From Nitrososphaerota archaeon (GTDB lineage Archaea > Thermoproteota > Nitrososphaeria > Conexivisphaerales > UBA164): a stretch of DNA of 34,218 nt. Made by a program: the position numbers and the translations under genes. Below the pieces are notes generated by a model. It was not told the origin of the DNA and did not search any database. It saw only the letters and a list, made by a program, of their open reading frames with translations. The stretch lies in NCBI GenBank assembly GCA_029786595.1, contig JAFLXO010000010.1, positions 1 through 34,218 on the forward strand, written 5' to 3'. Shown in pieces: positions 7,802 through 16,716 of the stretch; position 1 is the stretch's first letter, and each line of letters starts with the position of its first letter.

Positions 7802-9571
7802 ATGTGGGTCAAAGGGTATGAACCGGCTGTTATAAGGCAATTGATCGACACCGCCATGGGAAGGAGAAAGGCGTCCCTCGTAATTAAAAAGGCAAAGCTG
7901 GTAAATGTGTTAACATCTGAAATAGAAGAGGGGATTGACGTAGCCTTTCAGGGTGATAGGATAGCTCTTGTGGGAAATGCTAGTGATTCCATTGGAGATA
8001 ATACGAGGATAATAGAGGCCGATGGCCTCTACCTTTCACCCGGTTTCATCGATGGGCATATGCACATTGAATCCACCATGCTTACACCAGGACAGTTCGC
8101 TAGGGCCGTACTACCTCTCGGTACCACTACTGTCTTTGCTGATCCTCATGAAATAGAGAACGTAAGCGGTTTAACAGGTCTCAGCTATTTTCTCAAAGCC
8201 GCAAGCGTTTTGCCCATGAGGATTTATATGCTCGAAGCATCCTGTGTTCCGGCAAATCCGCCATTTGAAACAAATGGGGCAACTATTGGTGAAAAAGAGA
8301 TCAGGAGCACGATAGGACTTGATGGAGTGGCAGGCCTCGGCGAGGTGATGAACTATGAAGGGGTCATAAACTTGGACGGAAGGATGTTGGGTGAGATCAC
8401 ACAAACGCTGATAGGTGGGAAAGTTGTAGAAGGACACGCCCCCCAGCTAAGTGGGAAAGAACTTTCAGCTTATATTGCGGCTGGCGTCAGTACGGACCAT
8501 GAGTGCTCTACCAAGGAAGAGGCTATGGAAAAGGTAAGGAGGGGCATGATGGTGTATGTGCGAGAGGGCTCATCCGAACTTAACCTGAAGGAAGTGATAA
8601 AGGCGATCACCGAAGGAGGAATGGACAGCCGTAACTTTTCCCTATGTACTGATGACCGCGACCCTCCGTCCCTTATTGAGCAGGGGCATATAAATTACGT
8701 AATAAAGAGAGCTATTGAGGAGGGACTGAACCCGATAACTGCTATCCAATTGGCCACCATCAATCCCGCAACTCATTATGGTGTTTCAAACCTGCTAGGG
8801 GCTATAGCTCCGTTCAGAATGGCTGACGCTGTGCTCTTTGAAGAAATAGCAGACCCTAAGCCAAAATATGTAATTGCTAATGGGATGATTGTAGCTGAGA
8901 ATGAGGCGCTAACCGTGCAGATCAGACAGATAAGCCCACCTCCTGAAGTTATAAATACGGTTCATCTGAATCCCTTAGCCCGATCCGACTTCGAAGTGGC
9001 GATTAAGGGGGACTCGGCTAAAGCTAGGGTGATCGAGCTGATTAATGACAGCATCATTACCCGTGGCATTACGGAAACAATCAATGGAGTTGGTGGGAAG
9101 GCCGTACTACCGAAGGGAATTTCCAAATTGGCCATCTTTGAGCGACACGGCAAGGGGAACAATAGGTCGTTCGCCTTTGTCAAAGGATTCGGCCTAAAGG
9201 GAGGAGCTGTCGCATCGACCGTGGCCCATGACTCCCACAACCTAATGGTCCTTGGTAATGATGATGAAGATATGGCAGAGGCCGCAAATAACGTCATAAA
9301 GATGAATGGTGGAATTGTAATAGTCTATGGAGGGCGAGTCCTGGCTTCCTTGGAATTACCTATAGGCGGGCTTATGTCTGATGAGAAGCTTGAGGTAGTG
9401 AATAGGAAGCTGGCTAATGTTAACGAAGCCTGGAAACAACTTGGTTGCAATATCCCCACTCCGTCGATAACTATGTCCTTTCTGGCCTTGTCGGTCCTCC
9501 CATCATTAAGGATAACCGATATGGGGTTGCTTGATACGGAAAAATTCAAATTTGTCCCATTAATTGAATAG
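7802..9571 (+). CDS. ade: Adenine deaminase
   Basis: This 589-residue amidohydrolase-superfamily enzyme converts adenine to hypoxanthine. The metal-binding strand reads GFIDGHMHIESTMLTP (about 83-98), a signature of the Ade subfamily. Further motifs are FADPHEIENVSG, GLGEVMNY, VEGHAP, GVSTDHECS and CTDDRDP. The C-terminal domain with FVKGFGLKGGAVASTVAHDSHNLMVLG is specific to adenine deaminases. The length equals the usual 570-600. It needs Fe/Mn in the active site. It converges with a nucleoside phosphorylase gene only 26 nt away, so adenine released from nucleosides could be processed here. Confidence 0.95.
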   Translation: MWVKGYEPAVIRQLIDTAMGRRKASLVIKKAKLVNVLTSEIEEGIDVAFQGDRIALVGNASDSIGDNTRIIEADGLYLSPGFIDGHMHIESTMLTPGQFARAVLPLGTTTVFADPHEIENVSGLTGLSYFLKAASVLPMRIYMLEASCVPANPPFETNGATIGEKEIRSTIGLDGVAGLGEVMNYEGVINLDGRMLGEITQTLIGGKVVEGHAPQLSGKELSAYIAAGVSTDHECSTKEEAMEKVRRGMMVYVREGSSELNLKEVIKAITEGGMDSRNFSLCTDDRDPPSLIEQGHINYVIKRAIEEGLNPITAIQLATINPATHYGVSNLLGAIAPFRMADAVLFEEIADPKPKYVIANGMIVAENEALTVQIRQISPPPEVINTVHLNPLARSDFEVAIKGDSAKARVIELINDSIITRGITETINGVGGKAVLPKGISKLAIFERHGKGNNRSFAFVKGFGLKGGAVASTVAHDSHNLMVLGNDDEDMAEAANNVIKMNGGIVIVYGGRVLASLELPIGGLMSDEKLEVVNRKLANVNEAWKQLGCNIPTPSITMSFLALSVLPSLRITDMGLLDTEKFKFVPLIE

Positions 9572-9597
9572 GCGTTCAATTAATCGAGGATACAGTG

Positions 9598-10530
9598 CTA
9601 AAGGCTTCGTCTATAGAGGACCCTTATTGCGCCGGAGAGATCAAATTGGATTTCCGAGTTCCCATCTATGGCTAGATCATCGAGATGCATCTTTTTTGCT
9701 AGCGATTCAAGGGCAAGGGTAACGAGTTTCATTTCCGATCCTTCATCGACCTTAAATTGTATATCACCTGTTTCTAAATAGTATGGCGATACTATCAGCA
9801 GGGCGCTGGCAAAGGAAAGCCTCACACCCGAACCTTGCATTGTTCTATTATAGAAATCTGTCAAAAGCGCCATCGGGCTCGATTCCATAGAAGCAGATAT
9901 GGCCCCCATCCTATCGTAAGCCTTTTGCTCCTCCTTAATATTTTCTGAAATGGCTGATCTGGTTTCAGGGCTTTCCTCCGCATATAACGTGTCTTTGCAT
10001 ATGCCCGTGCCAAACCATATGCGTTCATCCAGCCCAAGATCGTGCGCTGTTTGAGCGATCATCAGTGTGGTTATAAGATCTGTTTTGGCGGGCCATTCTA
10101 AAGGTGCTATCTTGGAGCTGGTGCCATCCGAACGCACTACACCGAGCTCCACCGCTATATCATTTACCGAAACCTTGGGGCTCCAGCTTGCTGCAGTTCC
10201 AGCCCTGATAATTGTAGGCCGCCTAAAACGGGCAGTGTCAATATTTGATATCACTTCTGTATATGAAATCTCGGCCGAGCTCGGTCCCATTCCACTGCAG
10301 AAAAGGGTTACGGGCGATCCCTTGTACACACCATTGTACACTATTAGCCCCCTGTTGCTGCTGACCAGCTTCGCGTCCTCGATCAGTTCCTTTGCTGCGT
10401 TTATCCTCTCAGGGCTACCGGCAGTCAAAATATACCCATTCAGTTCACCCTTCTTCGCCTTTACATGATATGATCTTCCACTTGTATCTCTAAATACATC
10501 AGGGAAGAGTCCGGATCTTGCCATTCCCAA
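9598..10530 (-). CDS. Nucleoside phosphorylase (uridine phosphorylase-like)
   Basis: This 310-residue protein is of the PNP/UDP phosphorylase family, which splits nucleosides with phosphate into base and (deoxy)ribose-1-phosphate. The motifs seen are YILTAGSPERI (phosphate-site loop), VYNGVYKGSPVTLFCSGMGPSSAEI, IIRAGTAASWSPKVSVNDIAV, and the nucleoside-site segment MGAISASMESSPMALL with the ribose-binding Met-Glu-Ser. The base specificity cannot be read with certainty; uridine phosphorylase-like is the best guess. The listed start is TTG at 10530. The in-frame ATG at 10524 (MARSGLFPD) lies about 25 nt after the minus-strand AT box gatattttaat and may be the true leaderless start. Divergent from an MFS gene 84 nt away. 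Confidence 0.88.
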   Translation of the reverse strand: MGMARSGLFPDVFRDTSGRSYHVKAKKGELNGYILTAGSPERINAAKELIEDAKLVSSNRGLIVYNGVYKGSPVTLFCSGMGPSSAEISYTEVISNIDTARFRRPTIIRAGTAASWSPKVSVNDIAVELGVVRSDGTSSKIAPLEWPAKTDLITTLMIAQTAHDLGLDERIWFGTGICKDTLYAEESPETRSAISENIKEEQKAYDRMGAISASMESSPMALLTDFYNRTMQGSGVRLSFASALLIVSPYYLETGDIQFKVDEGSEMKLVTLALESLAKKMHLDDLAIDGNSEIQFDLSGAIRVLYRRSL

Positions 10531-10583
10531 TGTTATGCCCTTCCCATTAAAATATCTTTATTATTTGAGGCGTATCAAAAGAG

Positions 10584-10595
10584 CTTTATCTATAC
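10584..10595 (+). promoter_or_regulatory. TATA-like box of the MFS gene in a divergent promoter region
   Basis: The string ctttatctatac is centred about 25 nt before the ATG at 10615. The opposite strand carries an AT-rich box for the phosphorylase in the same 84-nt gap, so both genes may be controlled together. Confidence 0.5.
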
Positions 10596-10614
10596 CTAAA
10601 GTAACCACTATAAT

Positions 10615-11808
10615 ATGATTCGCTCCCAAGGCCCTTCACCAGTGACCTATACTATTCTTGCAAGTAGGGCTATATACAGCATGTTTTGGGTTATATTGGC
10701 GCCCATATATACCGTTATAGGAAGTTCCATAGGAATTCCATCTATTGACTATGGGCTTATTTCGTGGGCGTTCATTTTGGGCGCAGGTATATTTCAGATT
10801 CCATCTGGGATCTTGACCGCACGAGTTAATGCCCAGTACGTTTACATGATGGGGCTGGCCATCTTGGCGTCTTCCATTTTTTTGACCGCTGGAGCTAATT
10901 CTCTTATTGTACTGCTATTATCAAGGGTAATAGGCGGGATAGGGGCGGCAATGTTCTTTTCATCGGCTGGTTATGTCCTGGAGGCCATAAACAGTAAACA
11001 TCTGGGGCTATATATGGGCTTCTATAATGCGGCTTTCAGCGCTGGAGCTGGTATCGGATTACTCTGGGCTGTCGTATACAGAATAATTTTCTGGAGGGTG
11101 GCGCTTGTTCTTGCTGGATTGATAGGTATTGCGTTTGTAGCGCTCGATTACCTCAGCTGGGCGCGTAGGCCCGAGGTCGGTGTTGAAAGGGCCAATCTGA
11201 AAAACCTAAAGGGAACACTGTTGAACCATAGGGTGATATTATTAGCGATCATGGTTTCTGGATTCTGGGGGGCCAATTATGCCGCAGAAACGCTGCTACC
11301 GTCCTATTTTACCTTATCCAGGCATCTTAGTCCCCTTTTAGGCAGCTATCTAACTTCTATCATGCTGTTTTCTAGCCTCCCTGGAGGCTTTGCTAATGTG
11401 ATATATGATCGAATCAAAAGAGGAGAACTGCTTCTCTTTGGGGCTGGAGGGCTTGTGGCCGTCAGCTTTCTACTATTTGAAACGGGAAGCATGGGGACAG
11501 TGATAGGCTTGATAGTGATGGGGTTTTCCAGTACGATAGTGTTTTCATCATTCTACTCCCTATCATTGGACTACGCAGACAGGCAAAATGGTGCCATAGT
11601 GCTGGCGTTGATAAATACGTTGAACATGGCAATAGGTATGTGGATATCGCCGGTCTTTTCGATAATTGAAAATTATGCATTGCCCGCGCTTTGGCCAACT
11701 ATGGCGGCCATAACTCTGGTGCCACTTATCCCACTTCTTGTTATGAAGAAACCAAAAACCCATCACCAGTCGGACAGGAAAAGAGATCATTTTGATCCTA
11801 TGAGTTGA
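10615..11808 (+). CDS. Major facilitator superfamily transporter, possibly for nucleosides or bases
   Basis: This 397-residue membrane protein has about 12 hydrophobic segments, for example FWVILAPIYTVIGSSIG, LLLSRVIGGIGAAMFFSSAGYVLEA (an MFS TM4 pattern), and ANLKNLKGTLLNHRVI as the central cytoplasmic loop. Motif A is weak (GILTARVNAQYVYMMGLAIL), so its subfamily is unclear. It ends in a basic His/Lys tail. A shared promoter region with a nucleoside phosphorylase suggests a nucleoside, nucleobase or sugar-phosphate substrate, but this rests on context only. ATG start at leaderless distance from a TATA-like box. Confidence 0.8.
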   Translation: MIRSQGPSPVTYTILASRAIYSMFWVILAPIYTVIGSSIGIPSIDYGLISWAFILGAGIFQIPSGILTARVNAQYVYMMGLAILASSIFLTAGANSLIVLLLSRVIGGIGAAMFFSSAGYVLEAINSKHLGLYMGFYNAAFSAGAGIGLLWAVVYRIIFWRVALVLAGLIGIAFVALDYLSWARRPEVGVERANLKNLKGTLLNHRVILLAIMVSGFWGANYAAETLLPSYFTLSRHLSPLLGSYLTSIMLFSSLPGGFANVIYDRIKRGELLLFGAGGLVAVSFLLFETGSMGTVIGLIVMGFSSTIVFSSFYSLSLDYADRQNGAIVLALINTLNMAIGMWISPVFSIIENYALPALWPTMAAITLVPLIPLLVMKKPKTHHQSDRKRDHFDPMS

Positions 11809-11923
11809 CGAAGCCGGCTGGCTAAAAAAATCAGTACAATAAATTATGGCTTAACGGTCCCATGAGCTTGGCGTTTTGCTGGTCGATTAATTATGATAGT
11901 AGGCTCCATATATTTTAGCCACT

Positions 11924-13108
11924 TTAAACAATTAAGGCTATGCCGGTTATACCAGCAACTACAATCGATAACGATGTGATCCAGAAAATAGCGGTCTCAT
12001 ATCTTTTCAATGGTTTTCCGTTCATGCACTCCCTGTTAGATGTCAATCTACCTAGGAAGAACAGCGATGGTATTATTATAATGGTATAAATGACCATTAG
12101 GGTAATCATCAGTGATACGTAGTTATTCACTAGGATCACCAACAGCAGGGCCGGGGCGCTCTCCAGGAGATATATTTTAATAAAGGAGTTTCTTGATCGG
12201 CGATTCAGGGCATCCATTATCCCCCAAGCGGACCCTAACGATACTACTACCAGGGCCAAGAAGCCGGCCGCTATAAAGCCTATTCCCATCACTATACTTG
12301 CGTAGCCTCCGAACGCCGAAAGAGCAGCCGATATCTGGCTGGCTTCTATAAGGCCGTTTACCTCCTTTATATGCATACCATCTAATACTATGATCGACAT
12401 AAGGGCCTCCGAAATCACAGCGCCTATGAGCGTTTCAAGCCTCTCCATCTTCAGGTCAGCGGCCTTTAGCTTCTTGCGAGAATCTGCACCAGAATGAAAA
12501 TAGAGCATCCAGGGCATGATCACGGCTCCCGTGTTTGCAGCTATTAGATAATCGAAACTGGCATTGCCATATGGCTGGATAGGAGAAAGTCCTATAGTAA
12601 TTATAGTCCTTATATCTAAATGGAATATCAGTGTGGAGGCGGCTATGCTTATGACCAGAAGGAAGCTTATCGGAAGAAGCAATAGTTCGGCCTTTCTATA
12701 CCGTCTACCCAACACTATTGTCGTATGGACAATGAACACTGCCGCAAGCCCAAGGATTATCGGCAAGCCTAACAGGTAAAGCCCAATAGCTATCCCTGCA
12801 TATTCCGCTACATATTCTAGGAAATCGGAAATAGCCATGGGTAGAGCGGCCACAATAGCGATCCATTTACCATAGAATTTATAGATGGCTTCACCGAGGC
12901 CCCACCCTCCAACGGTCCCCAATCTTCCCGCTGCGTCCTGAATGAAAAACAGTGGAAGTATAAGGATCATTTCTACGAAGACCATCCTGTATCCCCAGGA
13001 AGCCCCGGATTGAAGGGCCGTAATGATAGATGCGATATCTATGTCAGCTATCATGACAAGCCAAGCTGGGCCGAAGACCTGAGTCCACTTCTGTAATCGC
13101 TCGTTCAA
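11924..13108 (-). CDS. Nramp-family (NRAMP-related) divalent metal transporter with altered metal site
   Basis: This 394-residue protein has about 11 transmembrane segments and the Nramp plan. TM1 reads GPAWLVMIADIDIASIITALQSGASWGY. By alignment from GASWGY the canonical DPGN is DIAS: Asp is kept, Asn is replaced by Ser, and the helix-breaking Pro-Gly is lost. TM6 reads GAVIMPWMLYFHSG where MPHNLYLHS is usual, so Met is kept and His is lost. Family members with changed sites transport other ions, such as Mg in NRMTs. The substrate is therefore open. The start is TTG at 13108, about 32 nt after an AT box (minus-strand aaatatttataa). Convergent with the MFS gene, 115 nt apart. Confidence 0.82.
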   Translation of the reverse strand: MNERLQKWTQVFGPAWLVMIADIDIASIITALQSGASWGYRMVFVEMILILPLFFIQDAAGRLGTVGGWGLGEAIYKFYGKWIAIVAALPMAISDFLEYVAEYAGIAIGLYLLGLPIILGLAAVFIVHTTIVLGRRYRKAELLLLPISFLLVISIAASTLIFHLDIRTIITIGLSPIQPYGNASFDYLIAANTGAVIMPWMLYFHSGADSRKKLKAADLKMERLETLIGAVISEALMSIIVLDGMHIKEVNGLIEASQISAALSAFGGYASIVMGIGFIAAGFLALVVVSLGSAWGIMDALNRRSRNSFIKIYLLESAPALLLVILVNNYVSLMITLMVIYTIIIIPSLFFLGRLTSNRECMNGKPLKRYETAIFWITSLSIVVAGITGIALIV

Positions 13109-13288
13109 TCCCGAAGTTTCCCTAAATGGTCAGGTTATAAATATTTGGCTATAAAAGTGCCCGCTCTTATTACGATCTGCCGTCAGGTGGCATAAATCAA
13201 CCTTTTATGGATGCTATGATCCTTTGGTGTTTAAGGCTTATGAATATTCTGCTTGCCAAATGGATATCTTAAGATTCAATTCTATAGC

Positions 13289-13297
13289 AATATATAC
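13289..13297 (+). promoter_or_regulatory. TATA-like box of the MBL-fold gene
   Basis: The string aatatatac is centred about 28 nt before the TTG start at 13321. It supports that start and a leaderless transcript. Confidence 0.5.
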
Positions 13298-13320
13298 TAT
13301 GATAACGTACGATTTGTGCC

Positions 13321-14274
13321 TTGGTAAGGATCTGGAATTCCATAGATGCCCACCTTATGAATGGAAGCATCGTAATCAGGTCCAAAGGTAGGACTATTTC
13401 ACTGGATTCAACAGCCCCCCTACAGACCGATATCGCTTTCATCTCTCATGCACATTATGATCACCTTCCTAGGCGTGTTTCTTCTACAGTCCTTGCCTCT
13501 AATGAAACAGTCGAATTGGCTAGGATACGCGGGTTGCCCATTAAAAGCTATATCAATAAAGCTGAAGGTTTAAAGTTGATTGATAGTGGCCATATACTGG
13601 GTAGCCGCGCACTGCTTGTTGACGATGATCTTCTATATACTGGAGACTTTGCAGGAAGGCCAAGGGCATTTCTTTCAAAACTCATCAGTGTCAAATGTAA
13701 AACGCTGATAGTAGAAGCTACCTATGGGAAGCCGGGCATTGTTTTTCCGAGCGTCGCTAAGGTGATGGGGGCGGCCATGAATAGTATATCAAGCGCATAT
13801 GAATTGGGGAAGGGGATAGTTCTAGAGGGTTATACCCTTGGAAAGGCTCAACTTCTAAATTATATGTTTCAGACATGGAGGCCTATATTTATCCATCCTA
13901 AGATAGAGGCAGTTAATCAAATATACAGAAAATTTGGAATCTCAATCCCTATGCCCGATAAGGTAGTTGATGACATAGTTGGTTTAATCCATAAAGGCCC
14001 ATTTGTGTTCATTGCGCCAATGAACATCCAATTGCGTAGCGACGTACCAATGATTAAATTTACCGGATGGGCACATAACGCATCCAAGTCATCGCTTCCG
14101 CTTAGCGATCATGCAGACTTCGAAGAGCTCATTACATATATCAAGAAGGCCAATCCAGAGCGTATTCTTACTATATACGGATTTGACAGGGGTCTAGCTG
14201 AAGAACTCCGGAGGCAGGGCTTTAACGCTAAATCGGTCAGTGATCTACAGACAGATATCCTTGATTATACCTGA
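13321..14274 (+). CDS. Metallo-beta-lactamase-fold RNA/DNA nuclease (COG1236-like, short)
   Basis: This 317-residue protein has the zinc-hydrolase motifs SHAHYDHLP (about 41-49), DSGHILGSRALLV, LYTGDF, EATYG and the late SDHADFEELI, in the order seen in the CPSF/Snm1-type nuclease branch. It is shorter than beta-CASP nucleases (about 400+), and the inserted cap appears reduced. Family members cut RNA 3' ends or act on DNA crosslinks and ends, so a role in RNA processing is likely but not proven. The start is TTG at 13321, supported by the TATA spacing. It lies immediately upstream of the RNase P RNA candidate. Confidence 0.85.
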   Translation: MVRIWNSIDAHLMNGSIVIRSKGRTISLDSTAPLQTDIAFISHAHYDHLPRRVSSTVLASNETVELARIRGLPIKSYINKAEGLKLIDSGHILGSRALLVDDDLLYTGDFAGRPRAFLSKLISVKCKTLIVEATYGKPGIVFPSVAKVMGAAMNSISSAYELGKGIVLEGYTLGKAQLLNYMFQTWRPIFIHPKIEAVNQIYRKFGISIPMPDKVVDDIVGLIHKGPFVFIAPMNIQLRSDVPMIKFTGWAHNASKSSLPLSDHADFEELITYIKKANPERILTIYGFDRGLAEELRRQGFNAKSVSDLQTDILDYT

Positions 14275-14350
14275 TGGCCAAGTAATTTTGTCCAAATTGT
14301 CGACTTTTATCAAGTACATCGTTAAAAAACCAAAAACGGTAAGGTATGTT

Positions 14351-14691
14351 GCCTGCGTGCGAGCGGAAAGATATCGCCCGTTGGACAAATGGTGCCCTCT
14401 CCCGTTGTGGCCACAATGGAAGAGCCGGATAGTCCGATGTGTGATGTCTCGAAGCGAAACCCGGATGGAGGCAAAAATGGGATCGGCCTTCTAGGTCGCT
14501 CTTGCATTAACGAAAGAACCGGTTAAGGATTCCGGGCGCCGGATCGGCGGCCTGAAAGCAATGGTGGGTGACCATTATTGCTGAGGGCTGAGGGTTTGGA
14601 GCCCGGAGGACGAAATCGGGGCTTGCGTAAATGTAAAAACGAACTAGATATCGTTCTCCTTTTTGCGTCCTTCAGGGTTTCTTGCACGCAG
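14351..14691 (+). ncRNA. rnpB: RNase P RNA (archaeal), candidate
   Basis: No ORF explains this GC-rich stretch, but the core of RNase P RNA is recognisable. Near the 5' end ggatagtccgat resembles CR I (GGAAAGUCC). Near the 3' end gacgaaatcggggctt resembles CR V (ACAGAAnnCGGCUU). The two pair as helix P4: AGUCCGAU (14431-14438) with AUCGGGGCU (14615-14623), with one bulged G. The string gaagcgaaaccc (14451) fits CR II/P11. An outer helix pairs CTGCGTGCGAG (14353-14363) with CTTGCACGCAG (14681-14691), 11 bp with one G-U, as P1. A P3-like hairpin has stem CCGTTGT/ACAATGG. The AT box gttaaaaaac (14321-14330) gives a start near 14351. The 57 nt between CR V and the P1 strand is unusually long. SRP RNA was considered; its GGAAGGnAGCA motif is absent. 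Confidence 0.72.
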
Positions 14692-14697
14692 ACAATA

Positions 14698-15032
14698 TGA
14701 CTATCAGCATCAAAGATCAATTATAATATTAACCAGATATCCGCTAATATATGTCTAGCGAAAAGGACTTGATGCCCATCTTACAATTATGCTGGACTTG
14801 AACTAATTAAAATCTTATTATCTGAGCGCTGAGAATTTACGATAGTGTATAATATCGCAGTTTGGGGGAATAGAGTTTTTTAGTGGTTGCCATATATGTA
14901 GGCACATGCTAGCGGAGATGTATAAATTTAACCCTATGGATATATCGTCTTATAACAGTGCTTTTACGATAATGATTTTGCATGGAATGGTGGTGAATCA
15001 CATTACTATTTAGCAACCTTATCGTTCATGAA
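14698..15032. other. AT-rich gap without a recognisable gene
   Basis: About 335 nt between the RNase P RNA and the phosphatase gene. It contains several AT boxes (gctaatatatg, gatgtataaattta, ggatatatcg), the last two placed to drive the phosphatase. There is no ORF with coding character, no tRNA-like fold and no clear repeat. The sequence gtggtgaatcac just before 15003 resembles a Shine-Dalgarno site but has no convincing in-frame start behind it. Confidence 0.5.
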
Positions 15033-15824
15033 GTGAAGTCTCATGACTATCAGGATTTGAAGAACGACATATTGATCTATGCCAAATACAATAATGATAA
15101 GTTCATAAAATTGAAAGACACCTCATTAATGGTAATAGGTGATATCCATGGAGATCTTCATTCTTTGGAAACTATATTTGCAAGAGAAGGGGAATTAGAT
15201 GATAAAATGCTGGTGATCTTCTTAGGTGATTATGGCGACAGGGGTTACGGTCAATTGGAAACATGGTGGAGTATTATCAAGTTCAAAAATGCCTTCCCCA
15301 ATAACGTCGTCACAATACGTGGGAATCATGAGCCTCTGGCATGGGCGGTACCAGTACCGCACGATCTGCCTTTAAAATTTGATGCTGTTTTTGGTCAAGA
15401 AAGAGGCAATGAACTTTATGAAGATCTTTTTGGCACATTTGAAAATATGGCGCTATTAGCCGAATCTAATGGTTTCCTTTTCATGCATGGCGGACTCCCG
15501 ATTAACATTTTTGATCCAGTGGACGAATTGTCGCTTGATAGGGAAGCATATCAATTTTTGTGGAATGATCCTGCAGATATTTCTGGCTATAGGCTGTCCC
15601 CCCGTGGATTGGGGTATCTTTTTGGTGAGGATATTACAATCAATTGGCTAAGGTCACTAAAGGCTACTTATGTTGTTAGAGGCCACGAACCATGTGAAGG
15701 ATTTAAATTAGATCATCATGGACGAGTTATAACCATTTTTTCTCGTAAGGGGCATCCTTATTATAATCAAAATGCGGCTTATATGAAATTCGTTGACGGT
15801 AAGATGAATATAATTACGTTTTAA
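15033..15824 (+). CDS. PPP-family serine/threonine protein phosphatase (PP1-arch type)
   Basis: This 263-residue metallophosphatase has the full PPP signature: GDIHGDLHSL (about 37-46), GDYGDRG (GDxxDRG), RGNHE, the HGGLP loop, FLWNDP (like LLWSDP in PP1) and the final RGHEP. It should dephosphorylate Ser/Thr in proteins with two metal ions. Such phosphatases are patchy in archaea (PP1-arch in Sulfolobus and some methanogens). The listed GTG start at 15033 has no clear Shine-Dalgarno site. The frame stays open for 12 codons upstream, so the true start is uncertain by that much. Third positions look more AT-rich than in neighbours, and a TnpB relic lies about 0.9 kb downstream, so lateral transfer is possible. 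Confidence 0.93.
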   Translation: MKSHDYQDLKNDILIYAKYNNDKFIKLKDTSLMVIGDIHGDLHSLETIFAREGELDDKMLVIFLGDYGDRGYGQLETWWSIIKFKNAFPNNVVTIRGNHEPLAWAVPVPHDLPLKFDAVFGQERGNELYEDLFGTFENMALLAESNGFLFMHGGLPINIFDPVDELSLDREAYQFLWNDPADISGYRLSPRGLGYLFGEDITINWLRSLKATYVVRGHEPCEGFKLDHHGRVITIFSRKGHPYYNQNAAYMKFVDGKMNIITF

Positions 15825-16236
15825 TTGCGGGTCTGACCCTTAGTCAATATATCAGAGGCCTCTATAACCGTCTTGAAGTGCGGGTAGTGGTTCACTTAGG
15901 ACATAACCAGTCCATTTTGTGTTGGATTAACAGAGCTAATGATATATTCTCTACACCATCATTGAAAATTGAGAGGAAGGTAAATGGCATAACTCAATAT
16001 AAAATTCGGTTCAGTAATCCTTGCGTCTTGTCAAATAGAGGCAAGCAAGAGAAAATTAGCCGCAGGAGTACTTTTAAAAAACATAGTTACCATTTACATA
16101 TCCAGTGAAACAAGAGGTACGATAAGACCTTATCAAACACCATGTTATTGCTGGTTTTAGATTGCCTCAAATGTTAATAATAATAGCAGAATAATTTTTT
16201 AGATAAGTCTATAAGGAAAACAATTATTGGATACAT
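15825..16236. other. Gap with no supported gene (76-codon open frame, unrecognised)
   Basis: About 410 nt. A frame continues without stops from about 15840 through 16108 (LSQYIRGLYNRLEV... then MRVVVHLGHNQ...). The composition is not convincingly protein-like and I recognise no motif. It could be a decayed fragment of a mobile-element gene. An AT-rich run (ataattttttagataag, near 16190-16207) lies upstream of the peroxiredoxin and may hold its promoter. Confidence 0.35.
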
Positions 16237-16686
16237 ATGCTCAGTGTTGGGGATGTTGCACCAGATTTCAAGGCTAAGGATCAAAACGGAAAGGAAGTAT
16301 CACTCGGCGAATACAAGGGAAAGCCAGTGGTCATCTATTTTTATCCGAAAGACAATACGCCAGGTTGCACAAAGGAGGCCTGCAGCTTTAGGGACGACAT
16401 GGGCTCCTATAAGGATGCAGGGGTTACAGTTCTTGGTGTAAGTGCAGATGGCGTAGATTCCCACCGGAATTTTACGGAAAAATATGGATTAAACTTCACT
16501 CTGGTATCAGATAAGGACAAATCAATCATAAACGCATATGGAGTAGGGGGGTTGCTCTTCACTAAGCGGACAACTTTCATAATAGACGGCGATGGGAAAA
16601 TAGCTTACGTGTTTCCGAGTGTGTCTCCAGAGGGTCATGCCAAGGAAGTGCTCGGAAAGTTAAGAGAATTGAAGTTAATAGATTAG
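16237..16686 (+). CDS. bcp: Peroxiredoxin of the Bcp/PrxQ class
   Basis: This 149-residue protein opens with the classic VGDVAPDFKAKDQNGKEVSLGEYKGKPVVIYFYPKDNTPGCTKEACSFRDD. The peroxidatic Cys in PGCT and a second Cys five residues later (CTKEAC) mark PrxQ/Bcp enzymes, which form an intramolecular disulfide and are reduced by thioredoxin-like partners. The conserved Arg in KRTTFIID is present. The length is standard (about 150). It should remove hydrogen peroxide and organic peroxides in the cytoplasm. ATG start at 16237; monocistronic. Confidence 0.95.
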   Translation: MLSVGDVAPDFKAKDQNGKEVSLGEYKGKPVVIYFYPKDNTPGCTKEACSFRDDMGSYKDAGVTVLGVSADGVDSHRNFTEKYGLNFTLVSDKDKSIINAYGVGGLLFTKRTTFIIDGDGKIAYVFPSVSPEGHAKEVLGKLRELKLID

Positions 16687-16716
16687 AGGACCATGGAAAA
16701 GTGGCATTCTCTATCG

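Noticed and set aside
14351-14691. SRP (7S) RNA as the identity of the structured RNA
   Set aside because: The conserved helix 8 motif (GGAAGGnAGCA with its GNAR loop) is absent, while the RNase P CR I/CR V pair is present.
14240-14720. ORFs of 61-84 codons on both strands (14240 +, 14322 -, 14523 -)
   Set aside because: They lie within the structured RNase P RNA region and overlap each other on opposite strands; no protein family is seen.
15878-16108. 76-codon ORF as a real gene
   Set aside because: No recognisable motif, an odd residue mix and no promoter spacing. It is listed only as part of the gap description.
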